NCBI RefSeq assembly: GCF_000382045.1
Contig: NZ_KB907458.1
Span: 248,001 to 312,000 of the forward strand
Direction: 5' to 3'
DNA: 64,000 nucleotides
Source: Variovorax atrisoli 110B
GTDB lineage: Bacteria; Pseudomonadota; Gammaproteobacteria; Burkholderiales; Burkholderiaceae_C
The notes under the pieces were generated by a model. That model was not told the DNA's origin. It made no database searches and saw nothing but the letters and a program-made list of their open reading frames with translations. A program made the position numbers and the translations under genes. This document shows positions 1 to 7,284 of this stretch, piece after piece; positions within the stretch are counted from its first letter, which is position 1; each line of letters begins with the position of its first letter.

Positions 1-773
1 TGCAGCGCCATGATTTCCTTGTGCGCCGGATTGGCCGGGTCGAGCTTGAGGAAGGCGTCGGTCAGCTTCTTCGTGACCGCGGGATCGAGGCCGGGGCGCA
101 CGGTCCAGTTGTAGTCGTAGTAGGTCGGCGTGGTGGCCAGCACGCGCACCTTGGCGGCGTTGGGGTTCTTGGCCTCGACCAGCTTGTCCCACACCGAGGC
201 GTTGAGCACGCCGGCCTCGGCGCGCGAGGCAGCCACGAAGGCCACGGTGGCGTCGTGCGCGCCCGAGAACGCGACGGTCTTGAAGTCCTTCTCGGGGTTG
301 ATGCCCGCCTGCAGAAGGAAGTAGCGCGGCATCAGGCTGCCCGAGGTGGAGGAGGGCGCGCCGAAGGCGAAGGTCTTGCCCTTCAGGTCGGCCAGCGTCT
401 TGGCGGTGCTGTCCACCGGCACGATGAACTTGCTGGTGAACACCTCGTCCTCCGCGCGCTGCACGATGGGCACCGCGCCGCCGTTGGTGCGGATGCGCGC
501 CTGCACGTAGGTGAAGCCGCCGAGCCAGGCCAGGTCGATCTTGTTGGTGGCCAGGCCCTCGACCACGGCGGCGTAGTCGGTCACGGGCGTGAACTGCACG
601 TCCATGCCCGTTTCCTTCTTGAGGTAGTCGCCCAGCGGCGTGAACTTGCGCTGCAGCTCGGTGGGCGCCTCGTCGGGAATGGCCGACACGCGCAGCACGC
701 CCTGCGCGAAGGCGCCGAGGCTCGCGGCGGAGAAGGTCAGGCCAAGGGCCAGTCGGGTGAGAGTCTTTTTCAT
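1..773 (-). CDS. Selenate/phosphonate-type ABC transporter substrate-binding protein (partial, C-terminus cut by window edge)
   Basis: Periplasmic solute-binding protein of the PhnD superfamily. The N-terminus is a signal peptide (MKKTLTRLALGLTFSAASLG, then AFA before the mature start). The mature protein opens with VSAIPDEAPTELQRKF and continues with LGDYLKKETG and DLAWLGGFTYVQAR, a pattern I associate with the 'putative selenate transporter' binding proteins rather than true phosphonate binders. About 257 codons lie in the window; the C-terminus is missing. It is divergent from selD across about 75 bp, so delivery of selenium oxyanion to selenophosphate synthesis is the likely role. The exact ligand (selenate, selenite, phosphonate) is inferred from context. 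Confidence 0.8.
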   Translation of the reverse strand, partial: MKKTLTRLALGLTFSAASLGAFAQGVLRVSAIPDEAPTELQRKFTPLGDYLKKETGMDVQFTPVTDYAAVVEGLATNKIDLAWLGGFTYVQARIRTNGGAVPIVQRAEDEVFTSKFIVPVDSTAKTLADLKGKTFAFGAPSSTSGSLMPRYFLLQAGINPEKDFKTVAFSGAHDATVAFVAASRAEAGVLNASVWDKLVEAKNPNAAKVRVLATTPTYYDYNWTVRPGLDPAVTKKLTDAFLKLDPANPAHKEIMAL

Positions 774-847
774 GGATGCGCCTCTGGGACGTGCGGGATA
801 GGAAGGGACGGGATTGTAGAAAGCGGGCCCGATTCGATAATCGCGAC

Positions 848-1915
848 ATGAACCCGACTCTCATGAACCCGCTCGCGCCGCTGCGCCTCACGAGTTTTTC
901 GCATGGAGGCGGCTGCGGCTGCAAGATCGCGCCCGGCGTGCTGTCGCAGATCCTGAAGAACCAGGCCGGCGGGCTGATCCCGCCCGAGCTCATGGTGGGC
1001 ATCGAGACCGCCGACGACGCAGCCGTCTACCGGCTCAACGACCAGCAGGCGCTGATCGCGACCACCGACTTCTTCATGCCCATCGTCGACGACCCGTACG
1101 AGTTCGGCCGCATCGCCGCGACCAACGCGATCAGCGACGTGTACGCGATGGGCGGGCGCCCGATCATGGCGCTGGCGCTCGTCGCCATGCCGATCAATCA
1201 GCTGCCGGTGGAAGTCATCGCCGAGATCGTGCGCGGCGGACAGGACGTGTGCCGCGCGGCCGGCATCCCCATTGCGGGCGGCCATACCATCGATTCGGTC
1301 GAGCCCATCTACGGCCTCGTCGCCATGGGCCTGGTGCACCCCGAGCGCGTACGCCGCAACGCCGACGCGAAGGCCGGCGACGTGCTCGTGCTGGGCAAGC
1401 CGCTGGGCGTAGGCGTGCTCTCCGCCGCGCTCAAGAAGGAACAGCTCTCCGAGACCGGCTACCGCCAGCTCATCGAGAACACGACGAAGCTCAACACCCC
1501 CGGCATCGCGCTGTCGGCTCTCGACGGCGTGCATGCGCTCACGGACGTCACCGGCTTCGGCCTGGCCGGCCACGCGCTCGAGCTGGCGCGCGGCGCGAAG
1601 CTCAGGGCCGTCATCGAGTGGTCGAGGGTGCCGCTGCTCGAGAACGTGGTGGTGATGGCTGCCGAAGGCATGGTCACCGGCGCATCCGGCCGCAACTGGG
1701 CCGGATACGGCGCCGACGTGAAACTCGTCCCCGGCCTGCACGCCACCACGCAGAACCTGCTGAGCGATCCGCAGACCTCGGGCGGCCTGCTCGTGAGCTG
1801 CGCGCCCGATGCGGTCGATGCGGTGCTGAAGGTCTTCCGCGACGAGGGCTTCGCGCGCGCCGCCGTCATCGGCCGCGTGGAAGCCGGCGAGCCGTCGCTG
1901 CACGTGGTGCCCTGA
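848..1915 (+). CDS. selD: Selenide, water dikinase (selenophosphate synthase)
   Basis: Makes selenophosphate from selenide and ATP, the selenium donor for Sec-tRNA and selenouridine. The glycine-rich SHGGGCGCK motif holds the catalytic Cys23 and Lys26 (equivalent to E. coli Cys17/Lys20); here the catalytic position is Cys, not Sec. An AIRS/PurM-like ATP-binding domain follows (GGHTID, TDVTGFGLAGHALE, DPQTSGGLL). The open frame extends upstream, but the ATG at 848 gives a 355-aa protein of normal family length; the ATG at 863 is an alternative. It converges on selC and the sel/fdo gene train and is divergent from the selenate-type binding protein. Confidence 0.97.
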   Translation: MNPTLMNPLAPLRLTSFSHGGGCGCKIAPGVLSQILKNQAGGLIPPELMVGIETADDAAVYRLNDQQALIATTDFFMPIVDDPYEFGRIAATNAISDVYAMGGRPIMALALVAMPINQLPVEVIAEIVRGGQDVCRAAGIPIAGGHTIDSVEPIYGLVAMGLVHPERVRRNADAKAGDVLVLGKPLGVGVLSAALKKEQLSETGYRQLIENTTKLNTPGIALSALDGVHALTDVTGFGLAGHALELARGAKLRAVIEWSRVPLLENVVVMAAEGMVTGASGRNWAGYGADVKLVPGLHATTQNLLSDPQTSGGLLVSCAPDAVDAVLKVFRDEGFARAAVIGRVEAGEPSLHVVP

Positions 1916-1936
1916 AGAAGCAGTTCTACGCCGACT

Positions 1937-2061
1937 CGTCGAGTGGGCAGTCGCCGTCGCGAGCGGTCCGAGCTTGCGCCGAGAAGCGCAGACGTACATG
2001 GGTACGTCGAGCATCGCAGGTGCAAGATCGGATCGCGCAGCAGGCGAATGCCCGCTCGACG
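1937..2061. repeat. Long imperfect palindrome between selD and selC
   Basis: The gap between convergent selD and selC is almost wholly self-complementary. The outer arms 1937-1955 and 2043-2061 match at 17 of 19 positions. Middle arms around 1959-1978 and 2020-2038 are partly complementary. The centre is a perfect 7-bp stem, GACGTAC (1991-1997), loop ATGG, GTACGTC (2002-2008). It could act as a two-way terminator or processing structure; no long T-run is present. The right arm touches the encoded 3' end of tRNA-Sec. Confidence 0.6.
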
Positions 2062-2062
2062 G

Positions 2063-2155
2063 CGGAGGGAGGAAGGAGTCGAACCTTCCCGGCGACGGCT
2101 GGCGCCACCAACCGGGTTTGAAGCCCGGCCGCCCCACCAGGGGCGATCTCCCTCC
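2063..2155 (-). tRNA. selC: tRNA-Sec (anticodon UCA)
   Basis: The minus strand folds into a long tRNA with an 8-bp acceptor stem (GGAGGGAG with CTCCCTCC), an extended variable arm, T-loop TTCGACT and anticodon loop CTTCAAA, which reads UCA. The gene is 93 nt without CCA, as expected for bacterial tRNA-Sec. The encoded bases after the discriminator G are CCG, so the 3' CCA must be completed after transcription. The 5' end lies only 17 nt after the selB stop codon, so it could be processed from the selB transcript. Confidence 0.95.
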
Positions 2156-2172
2156 ATGATCCGATTCGTCGT

Positions 2173-4080
2173 TCAAGGCCTTGCCCCGAACAACGACGTA
2201 TCCGGCCGCAGCAGGTGCGTGTCTTTCACGCGCCGCGTGTAGCCCACACGATCGAAGAATTCCAGCAGCTGGATCGCGCGCTTGCGCCCCAGCCCGGTTG
2301 CGTCCCTGAAGCTCGCGGCCTCCAGGCCAGCGGGTCCGTCCAGGCAATCGCGCGCGATCGCCGCAAGGCGCTCCACGGTCGCCAATGGATAGTACAGGTC
2401 CTTCACCACCTGGAAGGTCTCGCCGCGGCGCGCGAGGCTTGCGAGCGTCTGCCGCACCATCGCTTCGCTCGCCGCGCAGTCCTTGGCCAGGTCGCGCACC
2501 CACGGCGGATCGAAGCCGCCGTCGGCCAGCCGGGGCAGCAGCTTCTGCGCGAGCTTCTGCTCGGCCTCGTTGAGGCGCGCGGCATGGTCGGGCAGATGCA
2601 GCCAGGTGCCGCTGCGCACCAGCGTGCCGCGCGCGACCAGTTCGTCGAGCGCGTGGCGCCAGAGCGCGTCGTCCGTGCGCGGGCCGGCAAGGCGCTTGAG
2701 GCGGCGCGCATCGGGGCCGACTTCGTCCGGCGCGGTGCGATGGAAATCCGCGAGGCGCTCGGCGATCTGTTCCTCGAGCACGCCCAGGTGCGACCGAGCG
2801 ATGGCCGTGTGGCCGATGCGCACCGCGTCGGCCGGCAGCGGAAGAGCCTCTTCGTCGGCCAGCGAGAGCGCACGCGCCGCCTGTGCGGTGTCGATGCCCA
2901 GCGGCGCGTTGTGCAGCAGCGCGGCCACGCGGGCAGCCCGTTCGTCGATGGCCCACGCCGCCAGCGTGCGCAGCCGCTCGGGCGTGCGGCGATAGCGCAC
3001 CGGCGCGAACGGATCGAGCACGCGCACGCCCGCCACCGTGCGCGTGGCCGAGGCATCGCGCAGCACGCCGCGGTCGCCGTGCCATGCGCCTGCAGGCTCG
3101 CGTAGCACCAACTGGGCAAGGGCGGTCTCTCCGGGCGCGAGGGCATCGCGGTCGAGCAGCGCGACCGACGCCATCACGTCGCTCGCGCCCAGGTGCGCAT
3201 GCACCGTCGCGCCCGAGCGCAGCGGCCTCGCCTCGTCGGGCCACAGCGTGAGCAGGATGTCGATGCGCGCCGAGGCGAGCGCAGCCGACGGCGTGCAGAC
3301 CCACTCGCCGCGATGCACCTCGTCCTTGCCGACGCCGGCCAGTGCGAGCGCACAGCGCTGCCCCGCGTGCGCCGACTCGGCCTGCTGGTTCTGCGCATGG
3401 ATGCCGCGCACGCGCACCGTGCGGCTGCCCGGCGCGATGCGCAGCTCGTCGCCGATGCGCACGGTGCCGCTGAAGACCGTGCCGGTGACGACGGTGCCCA
3501 CGCCGGAGAGGCTGAACGACCGGTCCACCGCAAGGCGGAAGGCCAGGCCTTCCTCGCGTGAATGTTCCTGACGGGCGACCTCCAGCAACCGCTCGCGCAG
3601 CGCGTCGATGCCCTCGCCCGTGGTGGCCGACACCGCCAGCATGGGCGCCCCGGCCAGCGGCGTGGGCGCGAGCAGGGCGGAGATGCCGGCCCGCACCTCG
3701 GCCAGACGCGATTCGCGAACGGACTCGTCGATGCGGTCGATCTTGGTGATGGCCACCGTCGCCTCGCGCACGCCGAGCAGCGCCACCACCGCGAAGTGCT
3801 CGCGCGTCTGCGGCATCACGCCGTCGTCGGCCGCCACCACCAGCAGCGCGTGGTCGATGCCGGTCGCGCCGGCGAGCATGGTGTGCAGCAGCCGCTCGTG
3901 GCCCGGCACGTCGACGAAGCCCAGCGACACCCCGTCGGGCGAGTGCAGGTACGCATAGCCGAGCTCGATGGAAATGCCACGCCGTTTTTCCTCGGGCAGC
4001 CGGTCGGTGTCGACGCCGGTGAGCGCGCGAACCAGCGTGGTCTTGCCGTGGTCGATGTGGCCTGCGGTGCCGATGATCAT
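2173..4080 (-). CDS. selB: Selenocysteine-specific translation elongation factor
   Basis: GTPase that carries Sec-tRNA to ribosomes paused at UGA next to a SECIS hairpin. The start MIIGTAGHIDHGKTTLVRAL is the typical SelB N-terminus with the P-loop GHIDHGKT. DVPGHE and TKID are the G3 and G4 motifs. EF-Tu-like domains II and III follow, and the C-terminal third contains the winged-helix repeats that bind the SECIS RNA. The length is 635 aa (E. coli about 614). An upstream extension of the frame to 4410 overlaps the previous gene and is not used. It lies 13 bp after the ferritin-like gene and 17 nt before selC. Confidence 0.97.
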   Translation of the reverse strand: MIIGTAGHIDHGKTTLVRALTGVDTDRLPEEKRRGISIELGYAYLHSPDGVSLGFVDVPGHERLLHTMLAGATGIDHALLVVAADDGVMPQTREHFAVVALLGVREATVAITKIDRIDESVRESRLAEVRAGISALLAPTPLAGAPMLAVSATTGEGIDALRERLLEVARQEHSREEGLAFRLAVDRSFSLSGVGTVVTGTVFSGTVRIGDELRIAPGSRTVRVRGIHAQNQQAESAHAGQRCALALAGVGKDEVHRGEWVCTPSAALASARIDILLTLWPDEARPLRSGATVHAHLGASDVMASVALLDRDALAPGETALAQLVLREPAGAWHGDRGVLRDASATRTVAGVRVLDPFAPVRYRRTPERLRTLAAWAIDERAARVAALLHNAPLGIDTAQAARALSLADEEALPLPADAVRIGHTAIARSHLGVLEEQIAERLADFHRTAPDEVGPDARRLKRLAGPRTDDALWRHALDELVARGTLVRSGTWLHLPDHAARLNEAEQKLAQKLLPRLADGGFDPPWVRDLAKDCAASEAMVRQTLASLARRGETFQVVKDLYYPLATVERLAAIARDCLDGPAGLEAASFRDATGLGRKRAIQLLEFFDRVGYTRRVKDTHLLRPDTSLFGARP

Positions 4081-4093
4081 CGTGGGTATGCCG

Positions 4094-5290
4094 TCACATG
4101 AAGTTGCGGGTGTGCAGTTCGGCGAGGCGCTGAGCCTCGTCGTGCCCGAAGCCCAGCCGCGAGAGCCGCGCCCGGCGCCCGGCCGCCATGTCGCGCTGCA
4201 GCTGCTGCACGGCCGCGTGCCCGCGCGCGACAGCAGCGGGCGAGAGTTCGCCGGCCGCCAGCAGCACCAGTGAGTCGAACACCTCCTCGTTGAGGCCCGC
4301 CGTGCCGGCCAGCGTGTCGTAGCGCAGCTCGATGGCGTTGCGCAGCCGCACCTGGTAGTCGGGCTGCACCGAGAGCCGGTATTCGAGGTGCGCCATGCCG
4401 AAGGCGACATGGCGCGCCTCGTCGCGCGCCGCGAGCCGCGCGATCTGCCGGGTCACCGGGTCGGGCGCGTGCGCATGCAGGAAATTGAGCAGGTTCACGA
4501 AGCTGCCTTCGCCGAGCACCGCCAGCAGGAAGGTGGCAATGGAGAAATCGGGCGCATCGAACAGCGTGCGCAGCGAGGCCTGCCCGCCCGCCGTCGACAG
4601 CGCGGGCCGGTGGCCGCGCAGCGTGGCGCGGCGCGTGAACACCTCCACATGCCGCGCCTCGTCCGCGCACTGCAGCGCCAGCAGCTGCAGCACCTCGCGG
4701 AAGTGCGGGTGGATCTGCCCGAGGTGGCGCGCCGGCACCAGCAGCGCGGCGTTCTCGTTCTCGATCAGGTACGTCATCACCTGCACCACGGCGGCTTCGA
4801 CGGCGTCCGGCAGCTCGAAGGGTGCGTCCCAGTCGATGGCGGTGGCCGGGTCCCACTGGGCTGCGGCCGCCTGCCGATAGAGCTCGCCGGCCGTGGCGGC
4901 CCAGAGCTCGTCGCGGCGGTGCAGCGCGAAGAAGAAGGGCGGGCTGCCGGCTTCCACCGTGGCGCCGCGCGCGGCCAGGCCCCAGCCGGGCGGGGCGTCC
5001 GGGGCCGGGGCATCGCCGGCGTCGCCTGTCGATTGAGCGCCCAGCCAGCGGCCCTCGGCATGCGGGCCGCGCGTGATGGCCGCTTCATCCTGCCCGGCAT
5101 CGAAGCGCAGCGCATGACCCTGGCTGCGGCACCAGGCCTCCAGGTGCATGCGCCAGTCCGGCGAGCGCCCGCGCACGCGCAGCTCGCCGCCCACCGGCCG
5201 TTCGGCCAGCGCGCGGCGAATGAGCAGCAGGGCGCCCTGGTCGAGGCCCAGCGACTCAATATCGATAGTCGGGGTTGGTGATGCGGCCAT
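4094..5290 (-). CDS. Ferritin-like diiron protein with degenerate TusA-like N-terminal domain
   Basis: 398-aa protein of unknown function. Residues about 8-62 resemble a TusA/SirA fold (ESLGLDQGALLLIRRAL, then GELRVR, then WCRSQGHAL), but the sulfur-carrying CPxP motif is absent. After a low-complexity linker, residues about 165-310 form a helical ferritin-like domain with carboxylate/histidine motifs: Glu177/Glu179 (IENEN), Glu211-x-x-His214 (EARH) and Glu291-x-x-His294 (EARH). This predicts a dinuclear metal site. The ATG at 5290 overlaps the end of the preceding gene by 35 nt; a longer start at 5338 is possible. It sits inside the sel operon just before selB. TusA relatives such as YedF are linked to selenium metabolism, so a selenium or sulfur redox role is plausible but unproven. 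Confidence 0.7.
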   Translation of the reverse strand: MAASPTPTIDIESLGLDQGALLLIRRALAERPVGGELRVRGRSPDWRMHLEAWCRSQGHALRFDAGQDEAAITRGPHAEGRWLGAQSTGDAGDAPAPDAPPGWGLAARGATVEAGSPPFFFALHRRDELWAATAGELYRQAAAAQWDPATAIDWDAPFELPDAVEAAVVQVMTYLIENENAALLVPARHLGQIHPHFREVLQLLALQCADEARHVEVFTRRATLRGHRPALSTAGGQASLRTLFDAPDFSIATFLLAVLGEGSFVNLLNFLHAHAPDPVTRQIARLAARDEARHVAFGMAHLEYRLSVQPDYQVRLRNAIELRYDTLAGTAGLNEEVFDSLVLLAAGELSPAAVARGHAAVQQLQRDMAAGRRARLSRLGFGHDEAQRLAELHTRNFM

Positions 5291-6116
5291 CGCCGTCGTA
5301 GAAGGCTTCGTCGTCCACCGCGCGTTCGAGCAGCGCATAGCCGCTGGTGCGGCCGGCGCGCCATTCGCGCAATCCTTCGAGTTCGAGCAGCGGGCGCACC
5401 TGCGGGTCGTCCCAGCGCATCGTCATCAGCAGCGAGACGAAGCGGTCGACCAGCCCGGCCGGTGCGCCGGGGCTGGTGGTGAAGTTGCAGTGGTCGTAGG
5501 CGCCGGTGCGCGCCAACACGCGCGTGGCGCCCGGCGGCAGCGTGCCGTCGAGGCCGAAGGCCAGGTGGTTGCCGTCGATCAGGCAGCAGGCGTCGATCTC
5601 GCCGGCCATCAGCGCGAGCGCCGCATCGCGCTCGCCGCCGATGTGGTCGCCGTGCTTGCCGCCGAGCACGTCGAAGTAGCGGGCCTCGAAGTCGCGCTGC
5701 TTCACCAGGCCTTCGCTGCGCAGGTGGTCGAGCGGAATCAGCGTGGCCTGCGGCGAATCGAGCGCGCCGAACCCGATGGTCCTGCCGCGCAGGTCGGCCA
5801 GCGACTGCACCGGGCTGTCGGCGCGCACGACGATGGCGGAGCGCAGGTCGCAATCGGTGTCGCGCATGGCCACGGCTTGCACCTTCAGGCCCCGGCTGCG
5901 CGCGATGCGCTCGGCGCGCACCCAGGCCAGGGGCGAGTTCCAGGCGAGGTGCAGCGTGCCGTCGAACTGCGCCTCGACCTGGCTTTCGTAGTTCGAATAC
6001 AGCACGTAGTCGAAGGCCAGGCCGTTCTTCGCGAAGAAGGCCTTGAAGCCCTCCCAGATGGTGACGACCTTGGGCGCGTAAGCCACCGCGCCCATGATCA
6101 GCGTGGGTTCAGGCAT
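5256..6116 (-). CDS. PhnD-like substrate-binding protein without signal peptide
   Basis: 286-aa protein of the PhnD/periplasmic-binding type II fold (IGFGALDSPQATLIPLDHL is the typical ligand-loop region; LHLAWNSPLAWVRAER is the preceding strand-helix). The protein starts directly on the first beta strand (MPEPTLIMGAVAYAPKVV) with no signal peptide or lipobox, so it is predicted to be cytoplasmic and not part of a normal ABC importer. No permease or ATPase gene is adjacent. It lies 15 bp after the acyl-CoA-dehydrogenase-like gene and overlaps the ferritin-like gene, all within the sel operon. It might bind or present a selenium or phosphorus oxyanion; the ligand is unknown. Confidence 0.75.
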   Translation of the reverse strand: MPEPTLIMGAVAYAPKVVTIWEGFKAFFAKNGLAFDYVLYSNYESQVEAQFDGTLHLAWNSPLAWVRAERIARSRGLKVQAVAMRDTDCDLRSAIVVRADSPVQSLADLRGRTIGFGALDSPQATLIPLDHLRSEGLVKQRDFEARYFDVLGGKHGDHIGGERDAALALMAGEIDACCLIDGNHLAFGLDGTLPPGATRVLARTGAYDHCNFTTSPGAPAGLVDRFVSLLMTMRWDDPQVRPLLELEGLREWRAGRTSGYALLERAVDDEAFYDGDGRITNPDYRY

Positions 6117-6131
6117 GGAATCGATCCTTCC

Positions 6132-7247
6132 TCAGAACAGCGGCAGGCCGGTGACGGCCTTGCCGATGAAGTCGTAGAGCACGTCGGAGGTCGGCGCCAT
6201 CACGCTCGACGCGCGGGCGTCGCGGAACAGCCGCTCGATGCCCGCCTCCTTGCGGAAGGCCGCGCCGCCGCACACGCGCATCGCGATGTCGGTGACTTCG
6301 AGCGCGGTCTCGGCAGCGGCGGCCTTCACTTCGAGCACGCGCAGCATGGTGTCGGCGCGGCCCGCGCCGATGGCTTCGATGGTGTCGGCCAGCAGCGCCT
6401 GCGCCATGTCGGCCTTGATGCGCCCCTTCGCAAGGTAGGCGCGGATGGTGGGCAGGTCGGCCAGCGATGAGCCGAGGTGCACGTGACGCGTCTGGCCCAC
6501 GTGGCCGATGGCGCCTTGCAGCGCACCTTCCATCAGGCCGGTCGAGCAGGCCGCGCTGAGCACCGAGAACCACGGCAGCACCACGCCCATCATGGTGTCG
6601 AAGCCCTTGCCGTCCTCGCCGAGCCTGGCGCTCGCGGGAACGCGCACGTTGCTCGCGGTGATCGGCGTGGAGGCGTTGCCGCGCAGCCCCAGCCCGTCGA
6701 AGCGGCCGGGCTGGCTCAACCCGTCGGATTTCGCGTCGACCAGCCACAGCGTGCTGGCGCCTTCGGCCGCGAGCGGCTTGCTCGACCACACGTAGCTGTC
6801 GGCCTCGAAGGCGGAGGTGACCCAGCTCTTGCGGGCGTCGAGCACCACGCTGCTGCCGTCCGCGCGCGCGGTGCCGGTGGGCGCCCAGAAGTGGCTGCGC
6901 GAATCGGCCTCGGAAAAGGCCAGCGTGCTCAGGTGCGTGCCCCTGGCGACGGCGCGGCGCGTGTCCTCGGGGCCGAACTGTTCGAGCACAACCGTGGCGC
7001 AGTAGTGCATGCACACGATCATCGCGGTGGAGGGGCAGGTCTGCGCGATGCGCGAGACCACCTGCGCGGCCTCCTTCAGGCCCAGGCCCTGTCCGCCGAC
7101 CGACGCGGCCGAGACCAGCCCGAGCAGGCCGGACTCGCCCAGCGCCGAGATCGTCTCTCGTGGAAAACGTCCCTCGGCGTCGGTGCGCTGGGCCAGGGGC
7201 TTCAGCGTTTGCGTTTCGATACCGGCGAGCACTTCGAGGGGACTCAT
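6132..7247 (-). CDS. Acyl-CoA dehydrogenase-family flavoprotein
   Basis: 371-aa protein with the acyl-CoA dehydrogenase domain order: N-terminal helical domain, central beta domain (STLAFSEADSRSHF is the flavin/substrate loop) and C-terminal helices (AMRVCGGAAFRKEAGIERLF, the usual FAD-binding region). Near the C-terminus VMAPTSDVLYDFIGKA replaces the common YEG-type segment of fatty-acid enzymes, so a monooxygenase-like or other flavin reaction is possible. It lies 37 bp after selA and 15 bp before the PhnD-like gene. It is not a standard part of Sec biosynthesis; its substrate is unknown. Confidence 0.8.
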   Translation of the reverse strand: MSPLEVLAGIETQTLKPLAQRTDAEGRFPRETISALGESGLLGLVSAASVGGQGLGLKEAAQVVSRIAQTCPSTAMIVCMHYCATVVLEQFGPEDTRRAVARGTHLSTLAFSEADSRSHFWAPTGTARADGSSVVLDARKSWVTSAFEADSYVWSSKPLAAEGASTLWLVDAKSDGLSQPGRFDGLGLRGNASTPITASNVRVPASARLGEDGKGFDTMMGVVLPWFSVLSAACSTGLMEGALQGAIGHVGQTRHVHLGSSLADLPTIRAYLAKGRIKADMAQALLADTIEAIGAGRADTMLRVLEVKAAAAETALEVTDIAMRVCGGAAFRKEAGIERLFRDARASSVMAPTSDVLYDFIGKAVTGLPLF

Positions 7248-7284
7248 CGCTTTCTCCAGACAGGTGGTTGAGGGAAAGGGGGCG

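Noticed and set aside
770..3304. 844-aa open frame on the minus strand
   Set aside because: It crosses selC and overlaps selD (antisense) and selB (wrong frame). No domain is visible.
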